Assembly (NCBI GenBank): GCA_035604635.1
Contig: DATNIC010000250.1
Span: 1 to 14,657 of the forward strand
From: DATNIC01 sp035604635
GTDB lineage: Bacteria; Vulcanimicrobiota; Vulcanimicrobiia; Vulcanimicrobiales; Vulcanimicrobiaceae
DNA: 14,657 nucleotides
Direction of reading: 5' to 3'
This document shows positions 6,287 through 13,405 of the stretch, one piece after another. The position numbers and the translations under genes were made by a program. Within the stretch, counting starts at the first letter, position 1, and each line of letters opens with the position of its first letter. The notes beneath the pieces are model-generated. The model was given only the letters and a program-made list of their open reading frames with translations, ran no database searches and was not told the DNA's origin.

Positions 6287-7568
6287 CGGCCAGAGAGCAC
6301 GCGACGACGCCGCAGCCGATCAGAAAGATCGTCGCAAATGCGGCGGGGTTCGCGTTGAGAACGATTGCGACCGTCGCGGCGCCGACGCCCGAACCGGCGA
6401 TCCGAAGCGAGTTGAACAGCCCGACGCCGGCACCATAGCGGCCCGCTTCGCTTTGCGTCGTCCCGACTGCCGCGGCCGTATACGCAAACGCGACTCCGCT
6501 CCCGATCACGAGCAAAGAGATGCCGAGCGCGTAGATGTTCCCCGAGCCCGACATGACCAGCGCAGTCGCGCCCGAGGCGCAGGCGAGCGCGGCGAGCGCA
6601 CCGCGTAAGGTCCACATGCTGCCGAAGCGCTTGACGAGCCGGCTCGTCAGCGGCGCGAAGATCGCCATCGCGAGCGGGAGCGCAAATGCGACGAAGCCGG
6701 CGGAAGACGCTGGAAAATGGCGCGCTTGAATGAGGTAGAGCGGCGTGTCGAGCAGCGCCGCGCCGAAACAAACGGTCGCGCCGAAGACGGCGATGCAGCT
6801 GGTCATGTACGACGGCTCGCTGAACGCCTGCGGCGCGACGAAGGGATCCTTGGCGCTGCGGATGGCGTGCGAGAAATCGAAGAGACACGCGACGCCCGCA
6901 AGCGCGAGGATCCACACGAGCGGAGAATGCACGCCGAGCTGCGCGATCGTGGTAAACGCGACCTGCAGCAGCAACACGCCGAACGTGAGGCCGGCGGCAG
7001 CGCGCCATTGGAGCGAGACGACGCGTCCGGGATCGGAGGGGACGTAGCGCAGGGCCGCGACCAACGTGATCGCCGAAATGATCGGGACGGGCGCAAACGT
7101 CGAGCGCCATCCCAGCGTGTCCGTCAGCACGCCGCCCAGCGGCGGCCCGAGCGCTTGGCCTAAACTATTGGCCGTCGCCCAGGCGCTGAGCGCAAGCGCG
7201 CGCCGCTCGGACTCGTACATGTCCGAGAGCAGCGTCATGACGAGCGGGACGATTGCGGCTGCCGCCGCACCTTGAACGACGCGCATCGCGACGAGCGTCC
7301 CGAGGTTCTGCTCGAAGAGCATGACGAAGCCGGCGGCGCCGATCGCCGCGACCGCGATGCAATAGACTTTTTTGCGCCCGTAGCGGTTGCCCAGCCAGCC
7401 GCCGATCGGCAGCAGCGTCGCAAACGCAATCGCCGTCGAGGTGATCAGCAGCGACGCGTTTGCAATCGAGACGTGCAGATCGCGCGCGATGTCGCGCAGC
7501 GGGACGTTGAGGATCGTGCTGCCCAGCACGGCGACGAACGTCCCGAGGACGATCGAGATCGTCGCCAA
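6234..7568 (-). CDS. MFS transporter, DHA2 (14-TM drug/H+ antiporter-like) family
   Basis: This is 444 aa if started at TTG 7568-7566, 23 nt after the stop of the preceding binding-protein gene. The open frame continues upstream, but that stretch is only the shadow of the previous gene and no ATG or GTG lies near the first membrane segment. The ribosome site is poor, so the start is uncertain. I count about 14 hydrophobic segments, beginning 'ATISIVLGTFVAVLGSTILN'. Motif A is GGWLGNRYGRKKVY between TM2 and TM3. The DHA2/antiporter motif C in TM5 reads 'GQALGPPLGGVLTDTLGWRS'. Such proteins export drugs or metabolites, and some import organic acids. In this operon it could move the growth substrate, expel a toxic intermediate, or act as self-protection. 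The 3' end overlaps the small zinc-ribbon ORF on the other strand. Confidence 0.9.
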   Translation of the reverse strand: MATISIVLGTFVAVLGSTILNVPLRDIARDLHVSIANASLLITSTAIAFATLLPIGGWLGNRYGRKKVYCIAVAAIGAAGFVMLFEQNLGTLVAMRVVQGAAAAAIVPLVMTLLSDMYESERRALALSAWATANSLGQALGPPLGGVLTDTLGWRSTFAPVPIISAITLVAALRYVPSDPGRVVSLQWRAAAGLTFGVLLLQVAFTTIAQLGVHSPLVWILALAGVACLFDFSHAIRSAKDPFVAPQAFSEPSYMTSCIAVFGATVCFGAALLDTPLYLIQARHFPASSAGFVAFALPLAMAIFAPLTSRLVKRFGSMWTLRGALAALACASGATALVMSGSGNIYALGISLLVIGSGVAFAYTAAAVGTTQSEAGRYGAGVGLFNSLRIAGSGVGAATVAIVLNANPAAFATIFLIGCGVVACSLAATSAYRSLPQKIDPQVP

Positions 7569-7591
7569 CCCGCGGTGGGGAGCGGCGAGGA

Positions 7592-8527
7592 CTACGCGTT
7601 CGATTTGGTGATGAGCGTCGCTGCGTCGACGGGCTTCTCGACGAGTCCGTATTTTACGGCGATGTCGAGCACCGGCTGCATCAGCTTCGGGTCGAGCGAC
7701 GTCGCGAATGTCGCACGAATCAAGTTCTTCGCGCGCTCGGGGTCGAGCTTGAGATACTTGATGAGGATCGCAGCGCTCTCGTCGTGGTGCGAGTTCGTCC
7801 ACCGCGCCGCCTCGTAGATCGCTTGCGTCAGCTTGCGGACCGTGCCGCTGTTTTCCGCGAGCCAGGTTTGCTTTGCGAACCAGCTGTTGATGTAGAAGGT
7901 CTTCGCGACCGCGTCATAGGGCTTCGCGAAGCGTCGAATGTCGTTGCCGGCGGACGAGATGTTCGGCTCGCTGACGATCGCGGCTGCGACCGTCCCGCGG
8001 AGGAGCGCCGGGACGGCCAATGACGGCCCGATCTCGACGAAATTCACTTTGGACGGATCGGCGCCCGCCAAGCGGACCGTTTCGCGCGTCGAGATTTCCG
8101 CCAGCGTTCGCAGGCCGTTCAGACCGACCGTTTTTCCCTCGAGATCCTTGACGCTGTGTAAGGGGCTGTCTTTGGCGACGCACAAGAGCGTCGAAGGTGC
8201 GTCGGTCCGGTAAACGCTCCCGCCGGCAAAAAACGCGAGCGGAAGGCCGTGGTTCACGGCGTTGGCGATCTGGCTCATGTCGGACATCCCGATGTCGAGC
8301 GATCCGCCGCTGACCGCCTGAATCATCTGCGCGCCGTTGGTGAATGTGATGATGTCGCAGCTCAACCCCGCGCGGCTCGCGAATCCGCCGTCGATCAGAA
8401 AGGCGGACTCGACGTACGATTCAGAGCTGGTCGCACCGAGTCGCAACGGTGCGTCCGCGTTGACCGCCCGCGGCTGCCCTAAGAGCGGCGCCGACGCCAA
8501 GAGCGCCAACAGACGCGAGCGCCGCAC
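7592..8527 (-). CDS. NMT1/SsuA-type ABC solute-binding protein
   Basis: This is 311 aa from GTG 8527-8525, only 2 nt after the preceding cupin's TAA. AAAGG lies upstream inside that cupin's end. The start is supported by the signal peptide that follows: 'VRRSRLLALLASAPLLGQP', probable cut after AVNA. There is no lipobox cysteine. The mature protein begins 'DAPLRLGATSSESYVESAFL', has 'GAQMIQAVSGGSLDIGMSDM' (the family's 'G.~~~~AL.~G~~DiG' step) and then 'LEGKTVGLNGL' (the 'LkGKkVgv' step). These are diagnostic of NMT1/THI5, SsuA and TauA-like proteins. Members bind sulfonates, thiamine precursors, nitrate or aromatic acids such as phthalate. No cognate permease is present. It lies between the cupins and the MFS gene in one operon, so the ligand is probably the same compound class as the catabolic enzymes act on. 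That is inference. Confidence 0.9.
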   Translation of the reverse strand: MRRSRLLALLASAPLLGQPRAVNADAPLRLGATSSESYVESAFLIDGGFASRAGLSCDIITFTNGAQMIQAVSGGSLDIGMSDMSQIANAVNHGLPLAFFAGGSVYRTDAPSTLLCVAKDSPLHSVKDLEGKTVGLNGLRTLAEISTRETVRLAGADPSKVNFVEIGPSLAVPALLRGTVAAAIVSEPNISSAGNDIRRFAKPYDAVAKTFYINSWFAKQTWLAENSGTVRKLTQAIYEAARWTNSHHDESAAILIKYLKLDPERAKNLIRATFATSLDPKLMQPVLDIAVKYGLVEKPVDAATLITKSNA

Positions 8528-8529
8528 CG

Positions 8530-9135
8530 TTACTTTACCTTTAAGTAGTGCTGCAATCGCTCGGCGGTCAGCGTCTCGGCCGGATCGTATTCGGGCGCCG
8601 TATCGAGCTGTTCGAGGTCGTTGAGGCCGGACTGCTTGTAGATCCGGTTCGTCACGACGATGATCCGCGCGATGTTTTTCGAATCCGCGTTGAAATGCTG
8701 GCTGATCGTGTTGGGCGGGATGTAGACGACGTCGCCCGCTTCCCACTCGAAGCGCCGCTCAAGCTCTTGCGGGAGCCACGTGTACTTCTCTCCGCCCTCG
8801 ATCGTCAGATCGCAGTCGACGTGGATGTCGTAACCGCGGCCCTCCAGGATGTAGACCCCCTGCTCGGCGAGCTGGCGGTGCCGCCCGGAACGGCTCCCCG
8901 GCGGGATGATCTGCATGTATGCGTCGACCGTCTCGCAGCGCGTGTCCATCGCCTCGTTGACGAGATGCTTGAGCAGGCCGTGCGGCGAGTTTTCCCACGG
9001 AAACTCGTTCGCATGGACGACTTTCTTACGCCGGCTATCCCGCTTCGGGCGCTCGGCGGCGTCGTCGAGCATTCCGCGGTAATAGGCCAGTGACTGATCG
9101 CCCTGCTTCCACTCGCCGTACTCTTCCCACTTCAT
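8530..9135 (-). CDS. Cupin-domain protein 1 (degenerate HxQ metal motif), coupled to cupin 2
   Basis: This is 201 aa. The ATG (9135-9133) overlaps the TGA of the preceding cupin (ATGA), which implies coupled translation. A single cupin barrel is visible: 'PPGSRSGRHRQLAEQGVYIL' holds motif 1 with His86, Gln88 and Glu91, and 'AGDVVYIPPNTISQHFNADS' holds motif 2 with His147. The partner cupin has His-x-His-x2-Glu at the same place, so here the second His is Gln. Metal could still bind (His, Gln, Glu, His) or the subunit could be structural. About 70 residues precede the barrel ('YGEWKQGDQSLAYYRGMLDD' near the start). Cupins of this size include ring-cleaving dioxygenases of the gentisate/hydroxyanthranilate type and isomerases. 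The operon context favours an oxygenase subunit, but no exact family is recognised. Confidence 0.82.
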   Translation of the reverse strand: MKWEEYGEWKQGDQSLAYYRGMLDDAAERPKRDSRRKKVVHANEFPWENSPHGLLKHLVNEAMDTRCETVDAYMQIIPPGSRSGRHRQLAEQGVYILEGRGYDIHVDCDLTIEGGEKYTWLPQELERRFEWEAGDVVYIPPNTISQHFNADSKNIARIIVVTNRIYKQSGLNDLEQLDTAPEYDPAETLTAERLQHYLKVK

Positions 9136-9728
9136 TTGTGCGGTTGATGGGCACGATGTTCGTGGTCGTGATCGACCTCGTGATCGTGTTCGTGGTCGTA
9201 GCGCGGTTCGAAGCCGGCGCTATGCTCCGTATCCGTCGCGGGGCTCGGTACGATCAGCTTCTGGAAGAGCATGTTCATGAAGATGTACATCGGCTTGGTC
9301 TTCATGACGAGCGCTCGCGCTGGTTTCGTCGCGCTGCGGTTGAAATGCTGGTGGACGCAGTTGTTGTGAACGATGACGATTTCGCCGGCCTTCCATTCGT
9401 ACGACTTGCCGTCGTGCACCTCGACGCCCTCGCCGTCGAGGATGTAGAAGACGGCTTCGTTCACGTGGCCGTGCTTCTGCGACGTCCCCCCGGGGGCGAA
9501 TTCTTCCAGATGAATGTGCAGCGTTTGACCGAGGCCGTCTTTGGGCTGCAAATAGTCCTTGTTGAAGTGCTGCGGTCCACCGTAAAACTCGATCTGCGAG
9601 CCTTTCAGGACACGCGGGCGCTCGCGCAGCCTGCGCAGCTCTTCCGTTAGGGCGTACTCGCCGGTCACGGCGCGGACGAAAGTCCGGTCCTTGAGGGCGC
9701 GGTTGCGTGTCTTGTCTCTGACTTTCAT
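9132..9728 (-). CDS. Cupin-domain protein 2 with His-rich C-terminal tail
   Basis: This is 198 aa from ATG 9728-9726, 24 nt after the solute-binding gene; the ribosome site is weak. The N-terminal arm is basic ('MKVRDKTRNRALKDRTFVRA'). The barrel carries a canonical metal motif: 'GGTSQKHGHVNEAVFYILDG' with His86, His88 and Glu91, and motif 2 'AGEIVIVHNNCVHQHFN' with His128 (His126 is also close). This is the catalytic-type cupin of the pair. The last 22 residues are a metal-rich tail: 'YDHEHDHEVDHDHEH' followed by RAHQPHK. The tail is encoded by a DNA stretch holding a 13-nt direct repeat. The likely role is a Fe(II)-dependent dioxygenase subunit acting with cupin 1, by analogy to bicupin gentisate dioxygenases in which one domain is catalytic. 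This is inference. The tail may store or sense metal. Confidence 0.85.
   Translation of the reverse strand: MKVRDKTRNRALKDRTFVRAVTGEYALTEELRRLRERPRVLKGSQIEFYGGPQHFNKDYLQPKDGLGQTLHIHLEEFAPGGTSQKHGHVNEAVFYILDGEGVEVHDGKSYEWKAGEIVIVHNNCVHQHFNRSATKPARALVMKTKPMYIFMNMLFQKLIVPSPATDTEHSAGFEPRYDHEHDHEVDHDHEHRAHQPHK
9157..9199. repeat. 13-nt direct repeat with 30-nt period in the cupin 2 tail
   Basis: TGTTCGTGGTCGT occurs at 9157-9169 and again at 9187-9199, a period of 30 nt (ten codons). On the minus strand the two copies encode the 'DHEH' units of the histidine/acid-rich tail of cupin 2. The simplest explanation is local duplication that lengthened the tail. Confidence 0.8.
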
Positions 9729-9752
9729 AAGGGAGAAAGTGCCTTTCCGGCC

Positions 9753-10775
9753 TCAGCCGGCGATTCCGAAGATGGCTTTGAAGTTCGAGACCAAGCCGTT
9801 ATATTCGTCTTTGGCCGGGGCCGGCAGTATGTAGAAGGGCATCTTCGCATTGAAGACCCGCAGGTCGCTCTTGATATCCGTCCGCGTCGGCGTCCGGCCG
9901 TCGTCGGCGAAAAACTGCTGCACGCGCGGGGAGAGAAGCCAGTCGACGAGGACCCGCGCCGCATTGGGATGCGGCGCATTCTTGAGGATCGCGACGAGTT
10001 CGAGCCCGACCGAGACGGGGCTCGGCGAGAGAAACTCGATCGGACGCCCGGCCAGCCTCGCACGTTCGGCCATGTATCCGTATGCCGTCGGCGTGACGTC
10101 GAACTCGCCGTTGACGAGCTGCGTGATCGTCGACGTGTGCCCGCTCGTGATCAGCGGTTTGTTGTCGGCCATCTTTTTGAGCATGTCTCGGGCGTTCTTC
10201 TGGGTCGCGAGCACACCTTGATACCAGTTGAAGGCGCTACCGTCGATTCCGAGTTTCCCTTTCCATTCGGGCTTCGCGAGATCGGCCAGCGAGGTCGGAG
10301 GCTTGAGACCATCAGCCCGCAAGCGATCCGGATTCCACGCGATCACCGTCGTGTCGGTGAAAAAGGCGACCCAGATGCCTTTCGGGTCGAGCGTGCCCTT
10401 GATGTACTTGCCGGGCTCGGATGGCTTAAAAGGTTGAAAGGCGTCGGATTCCGCCAGCTGACTGAAGGCGAACTGATCGCAGGCAACGACGTCGGCATTG
10501 TATTTGCCGGCGGCGCGCTCGGTCATCACGCGCGCCGGGATCACCGCGCTCCCGATCTGCAGCGCCGTAAGCTTGATCCCCGGGTGCGTATCGTTGAAGA
10601 TGCCGACGAGCGTGTTGAGCGTCACCGTATCGAGCGACGAATACCAGACGACGGTTCCCTCGGCTTTTGCCGCGGCCGCGGTTTGCGCGGAGACGTCCGC
10701 TCTGCTCGCTTGCGGCACGGCCAGACCTGCGAGAATCGCGATAGCGGCGGCCAGAACGGCGCGCGTGCGGCTCAT
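9753..10775 (-). CDS. Extracellular solute-binding protein family 1, copy 2
   Basis: This is 340 aa from ATG 10775-10773, with GTAGGAG immediately upstream. The signal peptide is 'MSRTRAVLAAAIAILAGLAV', with a probable cut after SRA and no lipobox. The mature N-terminus 'AAAKAEGTVVWYSSLDTVTL' and the blocks 'VIAWNPDRLRADGLKPPTSL' and 'AKPEWKGKLGI' mark the family 1 iron(III)-type fold. It is a paralogue of the protein at 771-1796; 'NAPHPNAARV' is identical in both. Having one copy at the head of each convergent operon suggests duplication of a binding module for related ligands. It opens the minus-strand operon (binding protein, cupin 2, cupin 1, NMT1 protein, MFS), and the promoter must lie in the 10776-10927 region. 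The ligand is unknown and no permease is nearby. Confidence 0.9.
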   Translation of the reverse strand: MSRTRAVLAAAIAILAGLAVPQASRADVSAQTAAAAKAEGTVVWYSSLDTVTLNTLVGIFNDTHPGIKLTALQIGSAVIPARVMTERAAGKYNADVVACDQFAFSQLAESDAFQPFKPSEPGKYIKGTLDPKGIWVAFFTDTTVIAWNPDRLRADGLKPPTSLADLAKPEWKGKLGIDGSAFNWYQGVLATQKNARDMLKKMADNKPLITSGHTSTITQLVNGEFDVTPTAYGYMAERARLAGRPIEFLSPSPVSVGLELVAILKNAPHPNAARVLVDWLLSPRVQQFFADDGRTPTRTDIKSDLRVFNAKMPFYILPAPAKDEYNGLVSNFKAIFGIAG

Positions 10776-10881
10776 CGGCTCCTACTTCGGCGCCGGGCGC
10801 AAGCTCCTTTATAGGTAGCCGCGCTCGCGCCGGGAGCCCGTAGTTCCCCTTTCTCATAACCCGAACGAGCTAACGTGCGCC

Positions 10882-10903
10882 ATTTGTCGAGCGGTTGACA
10901 AAT
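10882..10903. promoter_or_regulatory. Operator-like inverted repeat in the divergent intergenic region
   Basis: ATTTGTC (10882-10888) and GACAAAT (10897-10903) are a perfect 7-bp inverted repeat around an 8-bp spacer. The right arm overlaps TTGACA at 10895-10900, a consensus -35 hexamer in the LCP gene's direction. No good -10 follows at 17 nt, and the LCP ATG is only 28 nt further on. The site is 100 nt or more upstream of the minus-strand operon start. It is a candidate operator for a dimeric regulator; no regulator gene is in the window. Confidence 0.4.
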
Positions 10904-10927
10904 CCGCCCCTGGGAACAAGCTTCTCA

Positions 10928-11989
10928 ATGGCAAGAGTCTCGCGACGGATTCTCATCTTGTGCGGGCTGATGTCCGCCATCGCCGCCCTCTGCGGCTTCG
11001 GGTACTGGTCCGCTCCGGCACGGGCGCACGCCGTGAAAGTCGCCCTGCAGCCCGTCGTCGATCACCTGATCCCACCACCGCAAGAACTCTTCAAGAAGGA
11101 TCGCCTCGCGGTTTTGGTGCTGGGGATCGACTACAACTACGACGACAAAGACATGCCGTTCTCGGCGGGCGCGCGCAGCGACACGATCATGGCCGTCTCG
11201 TTCGATCTTGCAAACAAGACGATGCGCGAGCTCTCCGTCCCGCGCGATATGGACGTCGTCTTACCGAACGGAACGGAAGACAAGATCAATGCGGCCTACG
11301 CCGAGGGCGGATTCCGCGAAGCAGAAGCGGTCGTTGCAAAGTTCCTAGGTATCCCGAAATTCGACCGCTACATCGTGTTGCGCATCAATGCGGCGAGCGA
11401 CCTCATCGACGCGCTCGGCAGCATCGACGTCGATGTGAAGAACTCGGACGCGCTCAAGCAGAGCGGCCCCAACGGCCCGATCGACTACGACGACAACTGG
11501 GGCCACCTGCACGTCCATCTGAAGCCGGGCCTGCAGAGCCTAGCGGGCGAGCAAGCCGTCGGCTATGCGCGCTTCCGCCACGACTGGTGCAGCGACCCGT
11601 GCCGGATCATGCGCCAGCAGCAGGTGATCCGCGCGGTCGTCGACCGCTTCGAAAACCACAAGCTCAACGCGCTGCTGCACCTGCAATCGCTCATCGACGT
11701 CGCCCGCCGGGACATCCAAACCGACTTGAGCGCGCAGGAACAGCTAAGCTTGGTGAACTCCTACTCGGACCTCAACCTGGCGGCGATCAAGATGGAACAG
11801 ATTCCCTACGTTGCGGATAAGAATCTGCCGTCCGGCAACGTGATCATCGCGGACGAGGATGCCAAGGCGAAGCTCGTCGCCAGCCTGTTCGGCGCCGGTA
11901 CGCAAGCCGCCGCGAAGTTGCCGGCCGGAGACCCGATCTTCGATACGCTACGCGGCGGCCCCATCGCCTCAATTGACGTAGACCTTTAG
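10928..11989 (+). CDS. LytR-CpsA-Psr (LCP) family cell-envelope protein
   Basis: This is 353 aa from ATG 10928; an in-frame TTG at 10895 would add 11 residues with no membrane character. A short basic start leads into one membrane anchor (RRILILCGLMSAIAALCGFG), then the extracytoplasmic LCP domain. LCP signatures are 'VLVLGID' at 63-68, 'GARSDTIMAV' with Arg83 and Asp85, 'LSVPRDM' with Arg106 and Asp107, 'KINAAYAEGG' at 119-128, 'YARFRHD' at 213-219, and an 'RIMRQQQVI' helix at 226-234. The family transfers polyprenyl-linked glycopolymers to peptidoglycan or similar acceptors. An oddity is a Cys221-Ser-Asp-Pro-Cys225 insertion in the loop that normally reads D-x-D-x-x-R, close to the active site. 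It is probably a single-gene unit, divergent from the catabolic operon. Confidence 0.93.
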   Translation: MARVSRRILILCGLMSAIAALCGFGYWSAPARAHAVKVALQPVVDHLIPPPQELFKKDRLAVLVLGIDYNYDDKDMPFSAGARSDTIMAVSFDLANKTMRELSVPRDMDVVLPNGTEDKINAAYAEGGFREAEAVVAKFLGIPKFDRYIVLRINAASDLIDALGSIDVDVKNSDALKQSGPNGPIDYDDNWGHLHVHLKPGLQSLAGEQAVGYARFRHDWCSDPCRIMRQQQVIRAVVDRFENHKLNALLHLQSLIDVARRDIQTDLSAQEQLSLVNSYSDLNLAAIKMEQIPYVADKNLPSGNVIIADEDAKAKLVASLFGAGTQAAAKLPAGDPIFDTLRGGPIASIDVDL

Positions 11990-12080
11990 TCCCGAGCCGC
12001 GCCCGATTAAGCGCGTATTACAATCGTGAGGTTCCCGGTGATTGTCGAGCCAAACTGGAGTAAACTCGGGACATGAGCAG
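11990..12080. other. Tail-to-tail intergenic gap
   Basis: These 91 bases lie between the stops of the LCP gene (+) and the HD-domain gene (-). A weak 5-bp stem (CGCGC at 11998-12002, GCGCG at 12011-12015) is followed by TATTA, too weak to call a terminator. A 25-codon hydrophobic ORF begins at 12073, but it lies mostly antisense to the HD gene and is not called. Confidence 0.5.
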
Positions 12081-13370
12081 CTACTTTCTCGTCACCTTCG
12101 GCGCAATAGCAGGGACACTCGCCGCCTGCCTGCTCTCCACGTTCCACTGAGGATCGGCCGTGATCTCCCGGCAAAGCGCGCGTGCCTGCGCAACGGACGC
12201 GGTGCTCTTGCTGACGAAGAGCTTGCGCCAATACGCCTTGCCCGATAGCTTGGCGATGAGGTCAGAGGCCTCGCGCGCGTCGACGATCCCGCCGCTGGTT
12301 TGAACGAAGACGGTCGGCGTCGACTCGTCGACGCCCAGCGGCAGCCGGTGCAGCAGCTGTTCTTGTGAATCGCCCCAGACCGCGTCGCCGTAGCGCTCGT
12401 GGAGCGCGAGGGCGCAAGCGTCGTACGCGCGCAGATCGCGTTCGGCGTTGAATTCGGCCGCCAGCCCGTAGAGCGTGATGCGCTCCCGCAGCGCGTGGGC
12501 CGCCTCGCCGCCCATCGTGCGCGTCGCGTCCATCACCCGCACGTCATCCCACGCCAGATATTCATCGACCGGATCGAGCGCGCGCGGCGCCGGCCACAGC
12601 TGCCGCAGAATCTCTTGGAGAATGCGCTCGAACATGCGCGTCGTGTGATGAAAGTACACGGTCGCGAACATCATGTACCGCGCCAAAAGGAAGGATTCGA
12701 GCGCGACGACCCCCCGGCCGTCGATCCCTAAGTGCTGCCGCCCGCTGATCTCGAAGACGCGCAGCGACGAGACCAGTTGATCGACGTCGTAGCGTCCGCT
12801 CGCGACGCCGGTAAAGTAGCCGTCGCGTAACAGATAGTCCATCCGGTCGGCATCGAGGTTCGGACCGCTGACCAGCTCGCGCAAAACCGGATAGCGCTGA
12901 TCCGCGCCGCCGACGATGAGCTCGAGGACCTCGTCGCGCGTGATTTCCAGACGGTCGAGGGCGCGGGCGACGTCGGGCTGCGCGAGGATCAGCGGCGTGC
13001 GCTGCTCGTGCGCGACGCCGAGGACCGCCTCGCAGGCATGGCTGAACGGACCGTGACCGATGTCGTGCAGCAGCAGGCTCGCGCGCAACAAACGGCGCTG
13101 CCGTGCGAAGTCGGCCTCGCTCGAAAAATAGTCGGGCGAGTGACGGCGCAACGCCTCGAGGACGCGGTCGCCCATCGCGAGCGCGCCCAGGACGTGGCTG
13201 AAGCGTGAATGTTCGGCCGACGGATACGCGAGATAGGCGAGTCCGAGCTGACGCAGGCGCCGCAGACGCTGCATCGGCGACGTCGCGAGCAGCGCGACTT
13301 CGTCCGCATCGAGCTCGATGAAGTGATGGATCGGATCGAAGATGCGTTTGGGCTGTGGATAACTGCTCAG
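12081..13370 (-). CDS. HD-domain phosphohydrolase (dNTPase-like, YdhJ type)
   Basis: The gene ends at TAG 12083-12081. The first ATG (13274) leaves out clearly conserved sequence. In frame upstream, the codons read 'PKRIFDPIHHFIEL', the family's usual N-terminus, before the frame closes at TGA 13427-13425. No ATG, GTG or TTG lies in that stretch; CTG at 13370 is my best guess, giving 429 aa. Numbering from there, 'AEHSRFSHVLG' carries the first His/Arg/His set, 'LLLHDIGHGPFSHACE' holds the HD pair His102-Asp103, and 'NLDADRMDYLLRDGYFTGV' is the family's metal and nucleotide segment with Asp173. Family members hydrolyse dNTPs or related phosphates in the cytosol; the substrate here is unknown. 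It is divergent from dnaG and the two starts are only about 35 nt apart. Confidence 0.87.
   Translation of the reverse strand: MSSYPQPKRIFDPIHHFIELDADEVALLATSPMQRLRRLRQLGLAYLAYPSAEHSRFSHVLGALAMGDRVLEALRRHSPDYFSSEADFARQRRLLRASLLLHDIGHGPFSHACEAVLGVAHEQRTPLILAQPDVARALDRLEITRDEVLELIVGGADQRYPVLRELVSGPNLDADRMDYLLRDGYFTGVASGRYDVDQLVSSLRVFEISGRQHLGIDGRGVVALESFLLARYMMFATVYFHHTTRMFERILQEILRQLWPAPRALDPVDEYLAWDDVRVMDATRTMGGEAAHALRERITLYGLAAEFNAERDLRAYDACALALHERYGDAVWGDSQEQLLHRLPLGVDESTPTVFVQTSGGIVDAREASDLIAKLSGKAYWRKLFVSKSTASVAQARALCREITADPQWNVESRQAASVPAIAPKVTRK
13354..13362 (-). promoter_or_regulatory. DnaA box (exact TTATCCACA) at the HD/dnaG junction
   Basis: The minus strand reads TTATCCACA, an exact match to the consensus DnaA box. 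It lies 44 nt upstream of the likely dnaG start and at the very beginning of the HD-domain gene. A chance hit in a window this size is expected about 0.1 times. It may put dnaG, the HD gene, or both under DnaA control. No cluster of further boxes was noticed, so an origin is not implied. Confidence 0.45.
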
Positions 13371-13405
13371 GCGGTCTACTTCGGTCGGAAGTCGAAGTTT
13401 TCCGC

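Noticed and set aside
5353..6438. Long + strand open frame of 361 codons antisense to the aldolase
   Set aside because: It is Arg/His-rich without domain pattern and is explained as the shadow of the well-supported aldolase gene in GC-rich DNA.
7569..7802. N-terminal extension of the MFS frame
   Set aside because: This part overlaps the well-supported end of the NMT1-type gene, is low-complexity charged sequence, and precedes the first membrane segment.
8528..8746. N-terminal extension of the NMT1-type protein frame
   Set aside because: It lies inside the cupin 1 gene and precedes a clear signal peptide that begins at GTG 8527.
10808..10816. TATAAAG on the minus strand as a -10 for the solute-binding operon
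   Set aside because: No matching -35 hexamer at 16-18 nt, and it overlaps an AAGGAG-like string; too weak to call.
11998..12015. Possible terminator stem after the LCP gene
   Set aside because: Only five base pairs with an 8-nt loop and no U-run; not distinguishable from chance in GC-rich sequence.
12073..12150. 25-codon hydrophobic ORF (starts MSSYFLVTFGAIAG)
   Set aside because: It could be a tiny membrane peptide, but it is mostly antisense to the HD gene, the ribosome site is weak, and nothing else supports it.
13354..13362. Replication origin at the DnaA box
   Set aside because: Only a single box, no AT-rich unwinding element and no dnaA/dnaN neighbours; treated as a possible regulatory site only.
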